Shown here piece after piece: positions 29,395 through 40,106 of a stretch of 64,000 nt of DNA. The position numbers were made by a program, and so were the translations under genes. Position 1 is the stretch's first letter; each line of letters begins with the position of its first letter. The notes below the pieces were generated by a model, which saw only the letters and a list, made by a program, of their open reading frames with translations, had not been told where the DNA came from and ran no database searches. This DNA is from Laguncularia racemosa (lineage: Eukaryota; Streptophyta; Magnoliopsida; Myrtales; Combretaceae): contig JBBMOL010000304.1 of NCBI GenBank assembly GCA_037954665.1, positions 62,001 to 126,000 of the forward strand, in the 5' to 3' direction.

Positions 29395-31520
29395 TTTGTG
29401 TAGCTATATACATATATAAACAAAAACAGTGAAATCTATAATAAATTCACTTGTAAACATTCCTAAATTGGCATGGAAAGGGGAATGGTTGTGATTAAAT
29501 AAACTTAGATAGAAACTTAATAATTAAGGAATTATCTTTTGATAATTGCAGGTGCTATATGGTGATTGTGATTGAATAATTGTACTTGTATTAGATTGAT
29601 GCAATTGACCTTTATGTGTGTGTTTGGTTCTGCTATGATCACAAAGAAAGGTTAACTAAACATTTGGCTTCAATAAAAAACCTGACATACATTACATAAT
29701 TGAAGGCCATCATAGCTATAGGATGTGTCAGAAGTAATTAAAGGATTACTGTTCCACCAAGTGCGAACTAAGTGATAAGAGTAATTAAATTGTGTGTAAG
29801 ACTTGGGCTCTGATGGTGGCTTCGGAATCCCCAACCCATGGTCAAGTGAGGCCTAAACCTTAGAATTCACATCATTTACCAGAAGATCACATGAAATGCT
29901 ACATTCATGTGATTGTTCATGCATAGTACTTATTTGATAACTTGCTTGAAATTGTTGTGTTTGTTGTAACACTAAGAGATTACACCATATCTCAATAAAC
30001 TTTGGCTTACCTTCCTATAGATTTTTCCTTACAAGTCGAGACTACCTAAATTTCCTTATGAACCGGCGAACCAAGGTGAATATTTGTCACCTAACTAAGG
30101 GCATGGTTCGTAGGAAGAATACGGGGACTAGATTGATGTAGATATTAGTATAATAGATTCTGTAATTATTGTAAATGCATATAAGTGATCCAATAGGATC
30201 TTGAGTGTACCTATGGTGGTGTAATGGGACCCAATAGAGGCCCAGTGATAATATAGTAATTGGTTGCTCCATTGAGCAAGGATTGTTATTATTATGATTA
30301 ACAGGCACAATACTAGAGATGAGATGCTTCACGGTTGCTTAAAGGGGAATTAAGCAATCGTAGCGGGTGGTCAAGAGGAGCCCTCAAAGTAGGGTGCAAC
30401 ACCTAAACTCCAAAAATAAATCTGTTTCACGTAAAATTGGCCTTGTTGAGTTGCACTTACCTCAAGGATCGCATTAGTAGCCTCGGTTTGAAATTTAGAG
30501 GTCGTATGCAAAAATTACAAATTTTTTTCTTCAAATTTTCTTTTGTCTTTTCTCTCCTCTCTCTCACGTTTCTCTCCCTCTCTTCTCATCTCTCTCATGA
30601 TTTCTACATATTTATGGGGGCTTCTCCTCCTTTTATATCATTTTTTATTTTTTATTTTTTTTTACTTCTCCCTGTCGACCTGCAGCAATCAAATATATAT
30701 ATATATATATATTTATATATTTTATTATATTATATTATATTTTATATTATAATTATTTATATTATAGGGTTTTATATTTAATTTCATGCATATGATGCTA
30801 TTTATAAATTTTATAACTTTAGTTTTTTATTACAAAACTTTATGTCTAAGCTAATTTGATTATTCTAAACATAAATATTTACTCAAAAATTTCATTTGAA
30901 AATCTTAAATGTATAATTTCAATTAATTTAATTATTTAACCAAATATTATTTGTGATTTATGATTTGAGGAATTTATTCTTTTAATTTAAATTGCACTAA
31001 CTAAAATTTAGGCTTATTGTTTCTAATTATATTTTTGTTTATTTGTCTATATACCTATATGCAGGTATTTTTCAACTACTTTGTTTCCTAAATTTATTTA
31101 GTGACATGTTTCATTTAATTTGAAATGCTACGCTCGTTATCCTTTTCCTCTACATATGATTATTCTTCCCAATTATTTTAAATGTCTATTTCTCATTGTT
31201 TGTTATACTTATCAAATGGATCTCATGTCTTCCCCATTTTTCTATTTGAAAGCCTATTATTATTTCTCATAAGTTTTTTATTATTTGTAAATTATTAAAA
31301 TAATATTAAATTATCATTGTGTTTTAAATTTTTTTGTCATAGATTTCTTAAAATATTTAATATTTTAAAATTGTCATTGTTTCTACCTTGGCTTAAAAGT
31401 ATCTATTATTACACTTATTTTCTTTTATTTTTGTATAGTTTTTCAAAAATTCGGAGCATGTTAGTGTGCTTCACAAATAAAGACAAGAAGTCAGCTAAGA
31501 CACCACAGTTTAGTGCATTT
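29395..31520 (+). other. LTR debris and AT-rich sequence, no intact gene
   Basis: 29750-30060 is similar in inverted orientation to LTR F at 15290-15720. 30435-30515 is similar to the reverse complement of 18556-18630. A pyrimidine-rich block (30540-30620) and (TA)n (30691-30720) follow, then AT-rich sequence to the kinase remnant. No open frame has recognisable similarity. Confidence 0.5.
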
Positions 31521-31521
31521 A

Positions 31522-32192
31522 CTCAATTGGTGTCATGAAAAATGAGAGTTGTTGCTTGTGTATGAGTTTATGCCTAATAGAAGTTTAGACTTTCATCTAT
31601 TCCAAGAGCAACACCTGTTACCATGGGAAAAAAGATGCAAAATTGCTTAGGGGACATAAAATCAAGCAATGTCATGCTTGATTCTAAATTTAATGCAAAA
31701 TATGGTGATTTTGGGTTGGCAAGACTAGTTAACCATGCAAAAAGAGCACATACAACAATTTTAGTGAGGACAAAAGGATACATGGACCTTAAATGTGCTA
31801 CAACTTTTAAAATAGCAAAAGATTCTGATGTTTACAACTTCAGAATAGTTTGTTTGGAGATTTCTTGTGGAAGAAGAGCATTAGATCATATGGCAAAGGA
31901 GGATAGAGTTGTATTGGTTGAATGGATAAGGAAACTTTATAAAGATGGAAAGATCTTACAAGCAGTCGATCTGAAACTGCCTGAAGAATTTGATGAGCAT
32001 GAGATAATGCACTTATTGATTGTGGCATTGTGGTGTGCACATCTTGAGAGCCATCTTAGGCCATCCATGAATCAAGTATCTAAGATGCTTGATTTTGATG
32101 CTCCATTGTCTAATTTCCCTACAAAATTCCTCATGGTAACTTATTGTGATAACCCAAGAGTTTTGCTCAATTACACTTACATTTATCTATAG
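31522..32192 (+). pseudogene. L-type lectin receptor-like kinase pseudogene, kinase fragment
   Basis: Translated fragments match the plant L-type lectin receptor kinase family. First, 31522-31650 reads WCHEK-stop-ELLLVYEFMPN and SLDFHLFQEQHLLPWEKRCK. Then a join at about 31650 deletes the segment that should carry LxYLH and the His-Arg of HRD, going directly to GDIKSSNVMLDSKFNAKYGD and FGLARLVNH. The APE motif (GYMAPE) reads GYMDLK. Later family motifs remain: SDVYNFRIVCLEISCGRRAL, LVEWIRKLYKDGKILQAVDL, HLLIVALWCAHLESHLRPSM. The N-terminal lectin and membrane segments are absent. Loss of the catalytic loop means it cannot be an active kinase. It is the only cellular gene remnant in the window. 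Confidence 0.85.
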
Positions 32193-32304
32193 AAGTCTCA
32201 AAGGTGGTTGAATAAGTCATGCCAACACTTCATTGTTCATCCAAGAATTCTTTGTTGATTAAAACAACCGTATATTTATGCATGTTATAATGTAAATAAC
32301 ATTA

Positions 32305-33000
32305 TGTAGCACCTTAAAACGTAGAACATCACAACTCGCCTCGTATCACTATCACATAGTAGCATGCTAAGGATCTAAAACTCCATATCACTTCAAAACC
32401 TATTTATCTCCATTAACATTCACAAAAATATAACCGAATGACTCATAGGTGAGTCATACAATAATATTAAACATAACTAAGAGTTTACTAACATATCCCT
32501 ATTTCTAGTTTAACTACTAAAATTCAAATCACAATTCTTCAAAATTTCTATCACTTGTCCTCCACATAATAATAGTGCTCCTTTCCATACTCATCCATGT
32601 AATATCATTCTCACCTACAACTAAAAAAAAAATAGGAGGTGGAGTGGAGGTTGGTGAGCCTAAGCTTAGTACATGCATATTGCACCCATATGCACATGAC
32701 ACATGACACATCACATTAATAAAACATGCATATATGTGACATTAGTTCGCAACACAACCATACATTAGAATTAAACATCATTCATAATCAATCATACAAT
32801 ATAGGAGTACTCATGACCTCCATACACACATAATTTTGTCCTAGTGGGAACTATCACCACGAGCCTTATCTAACCCTAATCTATCTTAGATTATTTTGAT
32901 ACATAGCTCTACTTAGGACAATGGAGCATATCAATCATTAAGATATCCTCTTAGGAAATTACCACTATAGGCCCCTAAATTCAACCAAGCATAAACAACA
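32305..33000 (-). repeat. 3' LTR of E, outer part
   Basis: Begins TGTAGCACCTTAA and aligns with 49342-50110. Interrupted at 33000 by A2; it resumes at 43212. Confidence 0.8.
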
Positions 33001-33014
33001 TGTTAGGGGGAGAA
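33001..33014 (+). other. 14-bp extension outside the A2 5' LTR
   Basis: TGTTAGGGGGAGAA lies between the left TSD and the canonical LTR start TGTTAAG at 33015. The last ten bases equal the end of the polypurine tract before the 3' LTR (41746-41755). It is neither host sequence nor normal LTR. Confidence 0.75.
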
Positions 33015-34465
33015 TGTTAAGTTCTCTAATTTAGTTTTGATGTTAACAAAAGAGGAATAATGTGTAACGGATGTTTGAGCTTGTCAGAAGTTGTTTCAGA
33101 AGATAGTATGTAATTTTTCTAAAGTTGAACAAGGAGACAGAAGCTTATTCAGAACCTTCAAAAGTGTTATATAGACTATTTTTGTTCTGACAAAAGGTGT
33201 TTCAGAAGTTGTGTAGTGTATCCGCAGTTATCATGTTAATCTTTTAGAAGCACTTTTAGAACCATTACACTAGGAGAACAGTTGACGGGTTTGTTTCAGA
33301 GGCACTTTCAGAACCTTCATAACAGGAGGATAGTTAACAGGTTTGCTTCAGAAGCACTTTCAGAACCTTTTAGGTATGTCCCGAATTTTTCTAGATTACG
33401 TTCTAATTTTTATACCGATAGTTTTTAATAAATTTCAAGACCTAGCTCCACGTGTGAAGTATTTTTTGGTAATATACTTGATGTGTTTTACTAAAGTTGG
33501 CTTTTATATCATGGGGTTTTTTAATTTACATATAATTTTACAAGATTTTATTCAAAGATTTCATTTTATGATAAAGTGAGATCATATAAGATTTACAAGT
33601 TTTATCAAGATTTAAATTTAGATATTTGTGCTATATTTTGGGAGATACAACAGTTACAAAGATAAGGATAAGAAATATGGTTGTTACATGAAGATATGGT
33701 TTCACAATGTGAGGGATATCTTCAACAAACTTGATCCAAGAGATATATCCAAAGAAGATCTCGGTCAAACTGATTTATCTAAGCTTATCCTCATCAAGAA
33801 TATCACGAAATGCAGATTCTCTCCAACAGATCTAACTTATTTTTTAATTACAAAAATTCAAAAATAAATTCAAGATTGTCGCGTGGAAAGTAGCCGTTAT
33901 GTTCTCTTCATATAAAGAGTGTTTAATTCAAATGAAAAAGAGAGAACGTTGTTGAAAAAAAAGGACACACGAAAAGAAAAGGCTCATACATCTTCAAGCG
34001 AAAAATCTTTACATATACATGTGATCTATTATATAGAGGAAATCTAATATTCCTCATTGTTGTTGAAATTCCTTTCGTGAATAAGGAATTGTTTGTTGTT
34101 TCATCACTGTAGTTGAGTGATTAGCTTAGTAAAGAAGCTAGAAAGACTCAACAGTGAGACTTTGCCTTGAAGAGGTTTATGTTGTATATCTTCAATTTGT
34201 TTGATATAGTGAAACACAACCAGTATAGACAACCAGGACCCCGGCGTGGAGCTGGAAGAGAGAACTGACGCGCGAGGCGAAACCTCTATAAATATCTGAG
34301 CATTCTATTCTTCTCTACTTTTTATTTACTGCACATTATTGTTCTTCATTATCGTTATTCACGTGATTTTATTAGTCAAGAGTTTTGATTGATTTGCAAA
34401 AAAGTGAAACTTTAAGTAATTAATCAATTCACCCCCACTCTTGATTAATCTAATTGGGACCAACA
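33015..34465 (+). repeat. 5' LTR of A2
   Basis: 1451 bp, TGTTAAG...CCAACA. U3 has repeated CAGAAGCACTTTCAGAACC units at about 33237-33372. A canonical plant TATAAATA box lies at 34287-34294, also present in the 3' LTR at 43029-43036. Confidence 0.95.
34287..34294 (+). promoter_or_regulatory. TATA box in A2 5' LTR
   Basis: TATAAATA about 170 bp before the PBS; identical in the 3' LTR. A second AT-rich candidate (TATATAG at about 34031) cannot be excluded. Confidence 0.45.
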
Positions 34466-34467
34466 AT

Positions 34468-34479
34468 TGGTATCAGAGC
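34468..34479 (+). promoter_or_regulatory. Primer binding site of A2
   Basis: TGGTATCAGAGC, an exact tRNA-iMet-type PBS, two bases after the LTR. Confidence 0.95.
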
Positions 34480-34507
34480 AGGACTCATATATTTTAAGTG
34501 ATCCAAA

Positions 34508-35440
34508 ATGGTTGAAAATAATGTTGCAATTAATCGAGCTCCCTACTTCGATGGCTCAAACTTCTCATACTGGAAGATGCATATGGAAACTTACATTAAA
34601 GCTAATGATTATGATTCATGGCAGGTCATTTCACTTGGAGACAATGTGATCACCTTGAACGGATATTCAACCTTGTCAGATTCGGAGAAGAAAATTATCA
34701 AGAAGAACAACAAAGCAAAAAATTTATTACTGACTACTATTGCTCCATCAGAGTTCTATTTAATATCATCGTGTGCAAGTGCAAAAGAGATTTAGGATAT
34801 CCTATCCGAAACATATGAAGGGACTGATATCATCAAGGAAACCAAGATAAATGCTTTAATTCAACAGTATAAATTGTTTAAGTTTAAGTCTAATGAAGAT
34901 GTCAAAGATGCTTTTAACAGGTTTACAGCTATCACAAATGAGCTTGCATCACTTGGAAAGAAACTTCTAGATCTAGATCTTGTGAGGAAAATGTTGAGGA
35001 TATTGCCACCATCTTGGGATGCAAAGAAAACTGCTATAGAGGAAGCTCAAGACCTAAACAAGCTAACTCTCAGTCAATTGAGAGAAAAGCTCATGGCATA
35101 TGAGTCACACATAAAAACCACACAAAGAGGAGAAGACGGTACCAAAGGAATTGCATTTAAAGTCAAGGAAATAAAGCAAAATGAAACTTAAACGGATGAT
35201 AGCGACGATGAGAAAGAAGAGGACATCAGTCTTCTAGCACATAGACTCAACAGGCTGCTCAAGAAGCAAAGAGGTAAGAAGTTTAATGTTTTCAAGAAAA
35301 GTACTGAATATAAGCATAATGATGCTGGAAAAGCGTACAAGGAGAAAGAAAAGAAGAAAGAGAAAAGGGAGATTCAATGTAATGAATGCAAAAGGCCAGG
35401 ACACATCAAATATGAATGTCCAACATTGATCAAGAAAATG
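34508..35440 (+). CDS. Gag N-terminal part of A2, with two stops
   Basis: Starts at ATG 34508 (MVENNVAINRAPYFDGSNFS), same as A1. The frame is interrupted by TAG at 34793-34795 (Trp in A1: AKEIWDIL) and by TAA at 35189-35191 (Glu in A1: NESETDD). Otherwise colinear with A1 gag: DVKDAFNRFTAITNELASLG, LRILPPSWDAKKTAIEEAQD, LTLSQLREKLMAYESH. The first zinc knuckle CNECKRPGHIKYEC lies at about 35377-35420. Gag binds and packages element RNA. Without suppression of the stops this copy makes only a 95-residue fragment. Confidence 0.9.
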
Positions 35441-36340
35441 GAAAATTATAAAAAGAAAAGTCGAGCAATGATAGCAACATGGAGTGATTTAGAGGATACA
35501 GAGACCAATTTAGAGGATTCAGAAGAAGAAGAGGATGAAGTAAATCTGTGTTTAATGGCTAGTTCTGAGGTACATTCTGAATCTGATGAAGATGTAACTG
35601 AAATTGACATGCTAGTAGAAATGAGTAAGCTATTAAAGGTACTAAAAAGGGCTGATATAAAATTAGCTAAGTATGAAAACGAAATAAAAGCTCTTAAGAA
35701 TGAAAAGGAGGCAGTAAAGCAAACAAATTCGTTACTTGCGGATGAAAATGATATCCTGAAACAAGAAAATGAATCCATGCATGTGAGTATTGAAAAATTA
35801 AGAATAGAAAATCACCTACTTGAAGAAGAAACAGGTAACATGAAGGTAAAGATTGATGAATTGTCCAATTCGTTGAAAACTACCTTTAAGAAATTTGATG
35901 AAAGTGACAAGAAATTGACCATGTTAATTTCTTCACAAAGAATTTCCAATGAAAAACATGGGTTAGGATATGAGCATGGTTCGAGTTCAAAATCGAATCA
36001 AAATACAATTTTTGTTAAAGCTAAACAAGTCTTAAGTGATGAATTCAAAAGTGAAAAGTACATTTCGAATACAAATATTTTTAAAAGAGGAAATACCAGA
36101 GACTTTTACAGAAGTTATTCTGGCAAGAGGTATCTACACAATGGGTACTACAGAAGCAATACCAGAAGGTATAACAGAAGTTATACAAACCAGAATTTCC
36201 AGAAACAGGTAAATGACAAGTATAGGAATGTTAATTCTTATGCATGCTTCTTCTGTAATAAATTTGGTCATATTGAGAAAATTTGCTATTATAAAAGAAA
36301 TAAGCTCAAGAGTCAACAAGTAATCGAAGAAATCAAATGA
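35426..36340 (+). CDS. Gag C-terminal part of A2: acidic segment, coiled coil, second zinc knuckle
   Basis: 304 codons open in frame with the first knuckle (KKMENYKKKSRAMIATWSDL). Residues 20-50 are very acidic. Residues 60-170 form a Lys/Glu/Leu heptad-rich, probable coiled coil (LLADENDILKQENESMHVSI). Then comes a basic Arg/Tyr/Asn segment (YYRSNTRRYNRSYTNQNFQK) and a second CCHC knuckle CFFCNKFGHIEKICYYK near residue 275. TGA at 36338-36340 separates it from the protease region, which is in another frame. Confidence 0.85.
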   Translation: MIKKMENYKKKSRAMIATWSDLEDTETNLEDSEEEEDEVNLCLMASSEVHSESDEDVTEIDMLVEMSKLLKVLKRADIKLAKYENEIKALKNEKEAVKQTNSLLADENDILKQENESMHVSIEKLRIENHLLEEETGNMKVKIDELSNSLKTTFKKFDESDKKLTMLISSQRISNEKHGLGYEHGSSSKSNQNTIFVKAKQVLSDEFKSEKYISNTNIFKRGNTRDFYRSYSGKRYLHNGYYRSNTRRYNRSYTNQNFQKQVNDKYRNVNSYACFFCNKFGHIEKICYYKRNKLKSQQVIEEIK

Positions 36341-36436
36341 GCTTATCTTTTAAAGGGCCCAAACTTGCTTGGGTTCCTAAAAGGACTTAATTCTTTTTAT
36401 TTGTACAGGAACATAAAGCTAAAATAAGAGGAACAT

Positions 36437-36640
36437 GGTATTTGGATAGTAGATGTTCTAGACATATGACTAGAGATGCTTCATTGTTCAATAGCATAAA
36501 TTGGGAAGAAAAAGGGTATATAATGTTTGGAGATGATAGTAGAGGTAAAATAATTGCCACTGGAACGATTGGTATGCCTACTTTTCTCATTGAAAATGTA
36601 TATCTTGTGCAAGGTTTAAAACATAATTTACTTAGTATTA
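36437..36640 (+). CDS. Aspartic protease region of A2
   Basis: TWYLDSRCSRHMTRDASLFN is the copia protease active-site segment, but the DSG triplet reads Asp-Ser-Arg (GGA to AGA), a probable loss of function. It continues with GYIMFGDDSRGKIIATGTIG, NVYLVQGLKHNLLSISQL and then the pre-integrase region. The surrounding frame runs 36442-36756, after which a one-base shift moves the reading to the integrase frame. Confidence 0.8.
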
Positions 36641-36686
36641 GTCAATTATGTGATAAAGGTTATAGAATGATTTTTGATCAAGATAA

Positions 36687-37300
36687 TTGTATGCTTTTAA
36701 TGAAAATGATGAAACATTATTTGAAGGAATTAGGAAAAGAAATATCTATCTTATAAAACCAGATGAAATCAATAATGATTGTTGTTTAATTTCTTTGAAT
36801 GATCATGTTTTTGCTTGGCATAAACGACTAGGACACGTTAATTTTAATCACTTAGAAAAATTATCTAAAAAGGATATTATTAAAGGACTACCTAAGATAA
36901 ATATTAAACAAGATGTGAAATGTGATACTTGCTTAAAGAATAAAATGGTTTCTGTCTCTCATAAAAGTAAAAATGTAATCTCAACTAAGAGACCACTTGA
37001 ATTATTGCATCTTGATCTTTTTGGACCTACTAGAGTCTTAAGCATGGGTGGAAGCAAATATGGACTTGTTATTGTTGATGATTTTTCAAGATACACTTAG
37101 GTTATATTCTTGCGACACAAAAGAGATACCTTTGATTCTTTTCAAAAGTTTGCAAAATAAATACAAAATGAAAAGGGAGTTTCCATAATTAGTCTTCGAA
37201 ATGATCACGGAACAGAATTTCAAAATGCAAGTTTTTTAAAATTTTGTGAAGAACATGGTATATCTCATAATTTCTTAGCTCCATACACTCCTCAACAAAA
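36687..37300 (+). CDS. GAG-pre-integrase and integrase core of A2, with stops
   Basis: Contains AWHKRLGHVNFNHLEKLSKK and CDTCLKNKM (zinc-binding HHCC), HLDLFGPTRVLSMGGSKYGL (first catalytic Asp) and LRNDHGTEFQNASF (second Asp). TAG at 37098-37100 replaces a Trp that A1 keeps (SRYTWVIF), and TAA near 37158 replaces Gln/Lys in KFAKQIQNEK. The catalytic Glu follows in the next feature. Confidence 0.88.
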
Positions 37301-37835
37301 TGGAGTAGTGGAACGCAAGAATAGAACTTTACAAGAGATGACTAGATCTATGTTAAATGAAAGTGGAATTGCTAAGTATTTTTGGGCAGAAGCAGTTTCT
37401 ACAGCTTGCTATATCATCAATAGAGTTTTCATTCGACCTATGACATCAAAGACTGCTTATGAGATGTTTCGAGGTAAGAAACCTAACGTTTCATATTTTC
37501 ATATCTTTAGATCTAAATGCTTTGTGAAAAAGAATCCACTCAACCTTGGTAAGTTTGATGAAAGATCTGAAGAAGCTATTTTCTTAGGATATTCTCTAAA
37601 TAGTCGTGCTTATCGTTTTTTCAATAAATCATCAAAAACTATTGAAGAATCAATAAATGTTAAATTTATTGAGGATTTAAAGGATGTTGATTCTGATGAA
37701 GAAAAGGACTCCAATTCTAAAGCAGAAGTTAGTTCAGAACCTAAGTCAGAAGCATCTGCTGTTAACATTCGAGGATTTGGTCATCCAGAACCTATTTCAG
37801 AGGCAAATACAGAAGGTACTTCAGAAGTTGTATGA
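37290..37835 (+). CDS. Integrase C-terminal part and acidic linker of A2
   Basis: QQNGVVERKNRTLQEMTRSM includes the third catalytic residue (Glu). It continues with YFWAEAVSTACYIINRVFIR, KPNVSYFHIFRSKCFVKKNP and EEAIFLGYSLNSRAYRFFNK, the copia-type integrase C-terminus. It ends in an acidic Ser/Glu-rich linker (about residues 120-175 of the open frame from 37308) that leads to RT. The frame stops at 37835; RT resumes at about 37900. Confidence 0.88.
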   Translation, partial: PQQNGVVERKNRTLQEMTRSMLNESGIAKYFWAEAVSTACYIINRVFIRPMTSKTAYEMFRGKKPNVSYFHIFRSKCFVKKNPLNLGKFDERSEEAIFLGYSLNSRAYRFFNKSSKTIEESINVKFIEDLKDVDSDEEKDSNSKAEVSSEPKSEASAVNIRGFGHPEPISEANTEGTSEVV

Positions 37836-37958
37836 TCTGAACAAGAGGCTTCTAAAGCTTGGAGGTATAAGTCTGCACATCCTTCTAATCAAATAATAGG
37901 CAATATTCAATCGGGTGTTAAAACAAGAGCTAATCTACAAAATCTTCAAAATCATTTT

Positions 37959-38735
37959 GTGTTGTCATCTGAAATTGAACCTAGTAATATGGAAGAAGCT
38001 TTAAATGATGATAATTGGATTATATCTATGCAAGAAGAATTAAATCAATTTCAAAGAAACAATGTATGGAACTTAGTTCCAAGACCTAGAGGAAAGTCTA
38101 TAATTGGAACTAAACGGGTGTTTAAAAATAAATTAGATGAAGATGGTAAAATTATAAGAAATAAAGCAAGATTAGTAGCTAAAGGTTATTCACAAGAAGA
38201 AGGAATAGATTTTGATGAAACATATGCACCTGTTGCTAGATTAGAAGCAATACAGTTAATGCTTGCATATGTATCTTATAAGGATTTTAAAGTTTTTCAA
38301 ATGGATGTAAAAAGTGCATTTTTAAATGGCTTTATAAAAGAAGAAGTTTATGTAGAACAACCACCTGGTTTTGAAGATCCTTTCAAATCAGACTATGTTT
38401 TTAAATTAAATAAAGCACTATATGGTTTGAAACAAGCTCCAAGAGCTTGGTATGAAAGATTGAGTATGTTTTTTATCTCTAAAGGTTTTCATAGAGGAAA
38501 AGTTGACACTAATTTATTCTTGAAAACTTTTGATAATGATATCTTGGTTGTACAAATATATGTGGATGATATTATCTTTGGATCTACTAAAGAATTGTTG
38601 TGTCAAGAATTTGCTGAGACCATGCAGGTAGAATTTGAAATGTCAATGATGGGAGAGTTGACATTCTTTTTGGGACTTCAAATAAAACAAACAGAGGAAG
38701 GAATTTTTGTTCATCAAGAAAAATACACAAAATAA
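37959..38735 (+). CDS. Reverse transcriptase of A2
   Basis: 258 codons with the full copia RT signature: WNLVPRPRGKSIIGTKRVFK, RLVAKGYSQEEGIDFDETYA, PVARLEAIQLMLAY, FQMDVKSAFLNGFIKEEVYV, PPGFEDP, ALYGLKQAPRAWYERL and catalytic VQIYVDDIIFGSTKELLCQE. All catalytic Asp are kept and the domain is undisturbed. The frame ends at TAA (38733-38735) after VHQEKYTK, where relatives have Gln, so RNase H is cut off by a single change. This is the best RT in the window. Confidence 0.95.
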   Translation: MLSSEIEPSNMEEALNDDNWIISMQEELNQFQRNNVWNLVPRPRGKSIIGTKRVFKNKLDEDGKIIRNKARLVAKGYSQEEGIDFDETYAPVARLEAIQLMLAYVSYKDFKVFQMDVKSAFLNGFIKEEVYVEQPPGFEDPFKSDYVFKLNKALYGLKQAPRAWYERLSMFFISKGFHRGKVDTNLFLKTFDNDILVVQIYVDDIIFGSTKELLCQEFAETMQVEFEMSMMGELTFFLGLQIKQTEEGIFVHQEKYTK

Positions 38736-38738
38736 ATA

Positions 38739-39503
38739 TTGAAGAAATTTGGATATGATGGGTGTAAAAAGATTACAACACCTATGAGTACTTCATCAAG
38801 GTTAGACTCTGACTTAAATGGAAAGAAGGTAAGTGAAAAACTTTATAGGAGTCTTATAGGTTCTTTATTGTACTTGACTGCATCTAGACCTGATATTTTG
38901 TTCAGTGTGTATTTGTGTGCTAGATTTCAAGCTGCACCAACAGAAATTCATTTATCAGCTGTAAAGCGAATTTTCAAATACCTAGTTAATACTTCAAATT
39001 TAGGCATCTGGTATCCTAAAAATCAGAATTTTGATCTAATAGGATATTCTGATGCAGATTATGCTAGGTGTAAAATTGATAGAAAAAGCACATCTGGTAC
39101 TTGTCAATTCCTAGGTGATAAATTAATTTCTTGGTCTTCTAAAAAACAAAATTCTATTGCTCTATCCACAGCTAAAGCTGAATATGTTTCTATTGGTAAT
39201 TGCTGTACACAAGTTTTATAGATAAAACAGCAGTTGAATGATTATGGAATCAATTTTAAAACTGTGCCAATTAAATGTGACAACACGAGTGCAATAAATT
39301 TGACAAAAAAATCCAGTACATCATTCTAGGTCAAAGCACATAGAAATTAGACATCAATTTATTAGAGATCATGTGCATAATGGAGATATAAATGTTGAAT
39401 TTGTGCCAACCGATAATCAATTTGCAGACATTTTTACTAAACTTCTTGAAAAGGTAAAATTTGAATTTATTAGAAATGAATTAGAAATTTATAACCCTTT
39501 TTA
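38739..39503 (+). CDS. RNase H of A2, with late stop and frameshift
   Basis: Begins ILKKFGYDGCKKITTPMSTS. The domain shows SRPDILFSVYLCARFQAAPT, RIFKYLVNTSNLGIWYPKNQ, LIGYSDADYARCKIDRKSTS (catalytic Asp) and ISWSSKKQNSIALSTAKAEY. TAG at 39219-39221 replaces Trp (QVLWIKQQL). Beyond it the family C-terminus is present but shifted by one base (TKKSSTSF): DIFTKLLEKVKFEFIRNELE to about 39503. It would degrade the RNA strand during cDNA synthesis. Confidence 0.9.
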
Positions 39504-39655
39504 AATTTTTTTCCCCTCGAAAAAATTAAAAAAATCTTTATTCATATAAAATATATTTTTTTTCTCTTCATTAGTTTCCTTCCTTCTCTAATTTCCTTTC
39601 TTCGCAATCTGCTCTTTTTCTCTCTCTATTTTCCTTCTCTCTCATTGTAACTCCA

Positions 39656-40096
39656 ATGGCACCTAAATCTTCAGAACGTCTCCAACAAAAATCCTTCAAA
39701 ACAAAATCATCCAACAAGCCTTTAGTGATTCATGATGAATCTTCAAATTCTTCGGAAAAATATCAAGAACCTTCAATAGAGGAGAATCCGAGTTCCCCTG
39801 ATTCCAAATCTATCATAGGTTCCAAGAAAATTTCCAAAAGAAAACGGGTTGCATGGTCTTCAAAAGGGAAAGAAAAGCTTACTCAAGAAACCTCTCCGCC
39901 CAAGAAAATAGCCAAGAAGCAAACGAAACAAAGGAATGTACTAAGTTTGAAACCCTCAAATTCAAAATCTCTTCGAAGGAAGAAAAACGAGGTGTGTTCT
40001 TGTAGTTTTGTGGATTTTAATTTCTTTACTAGTAATGGATTTTACTGGAATGAACTGTTAGAACCCATAGGATGCATGGAACTTTACTCTACTTAA
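39656..40096 (+). CDS. Post-pol ORF of A2, N-terminal part (basic, nuclear-type signals)
   Basis: 146 codons from ATG 39656, located after RNase H and before the PPT. The first about 110 residues are Ser/Lys-rich, with basic clusters SKKISKRKRVAWSSKGKEK and SPPKKIAKKQTKQR that look like nuclear localisation signals. Then comes an ordered stretch (FVDFNFFTSNGFYWNELLEP) like the start of the putative plant transposon protein domain found after pol in Sirevirus-like elements. TAA at 40094-40096 and a frameshift about 20 bp later separate it from the next ORF. No signal peptide is seen. Confidence 0.7.
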   Translation: MAPKSSERLQQKSFKTKSSNKPLVIHDESSNSSEKYQEPSIEENPSSPDSKSIIGSKKISKRKRVAWSSKGKEKLTQETSPPKKIAKKQTKQRNVLSLKPSNSKSLRRKKNEVCSCSFVDFNFFTSNGFYWNELLEPIGCMELYST

Positions 40097-40106
40097 GTTC
40101 TAGTTT

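Noticed and set aside
30437..30781. 114-codon frame, hydrophobic (possible membrane protein)
   Set aside because: It is low-complexity pyrimidine-rich and (TA)n sequence with no family match and no conserved counterpart.
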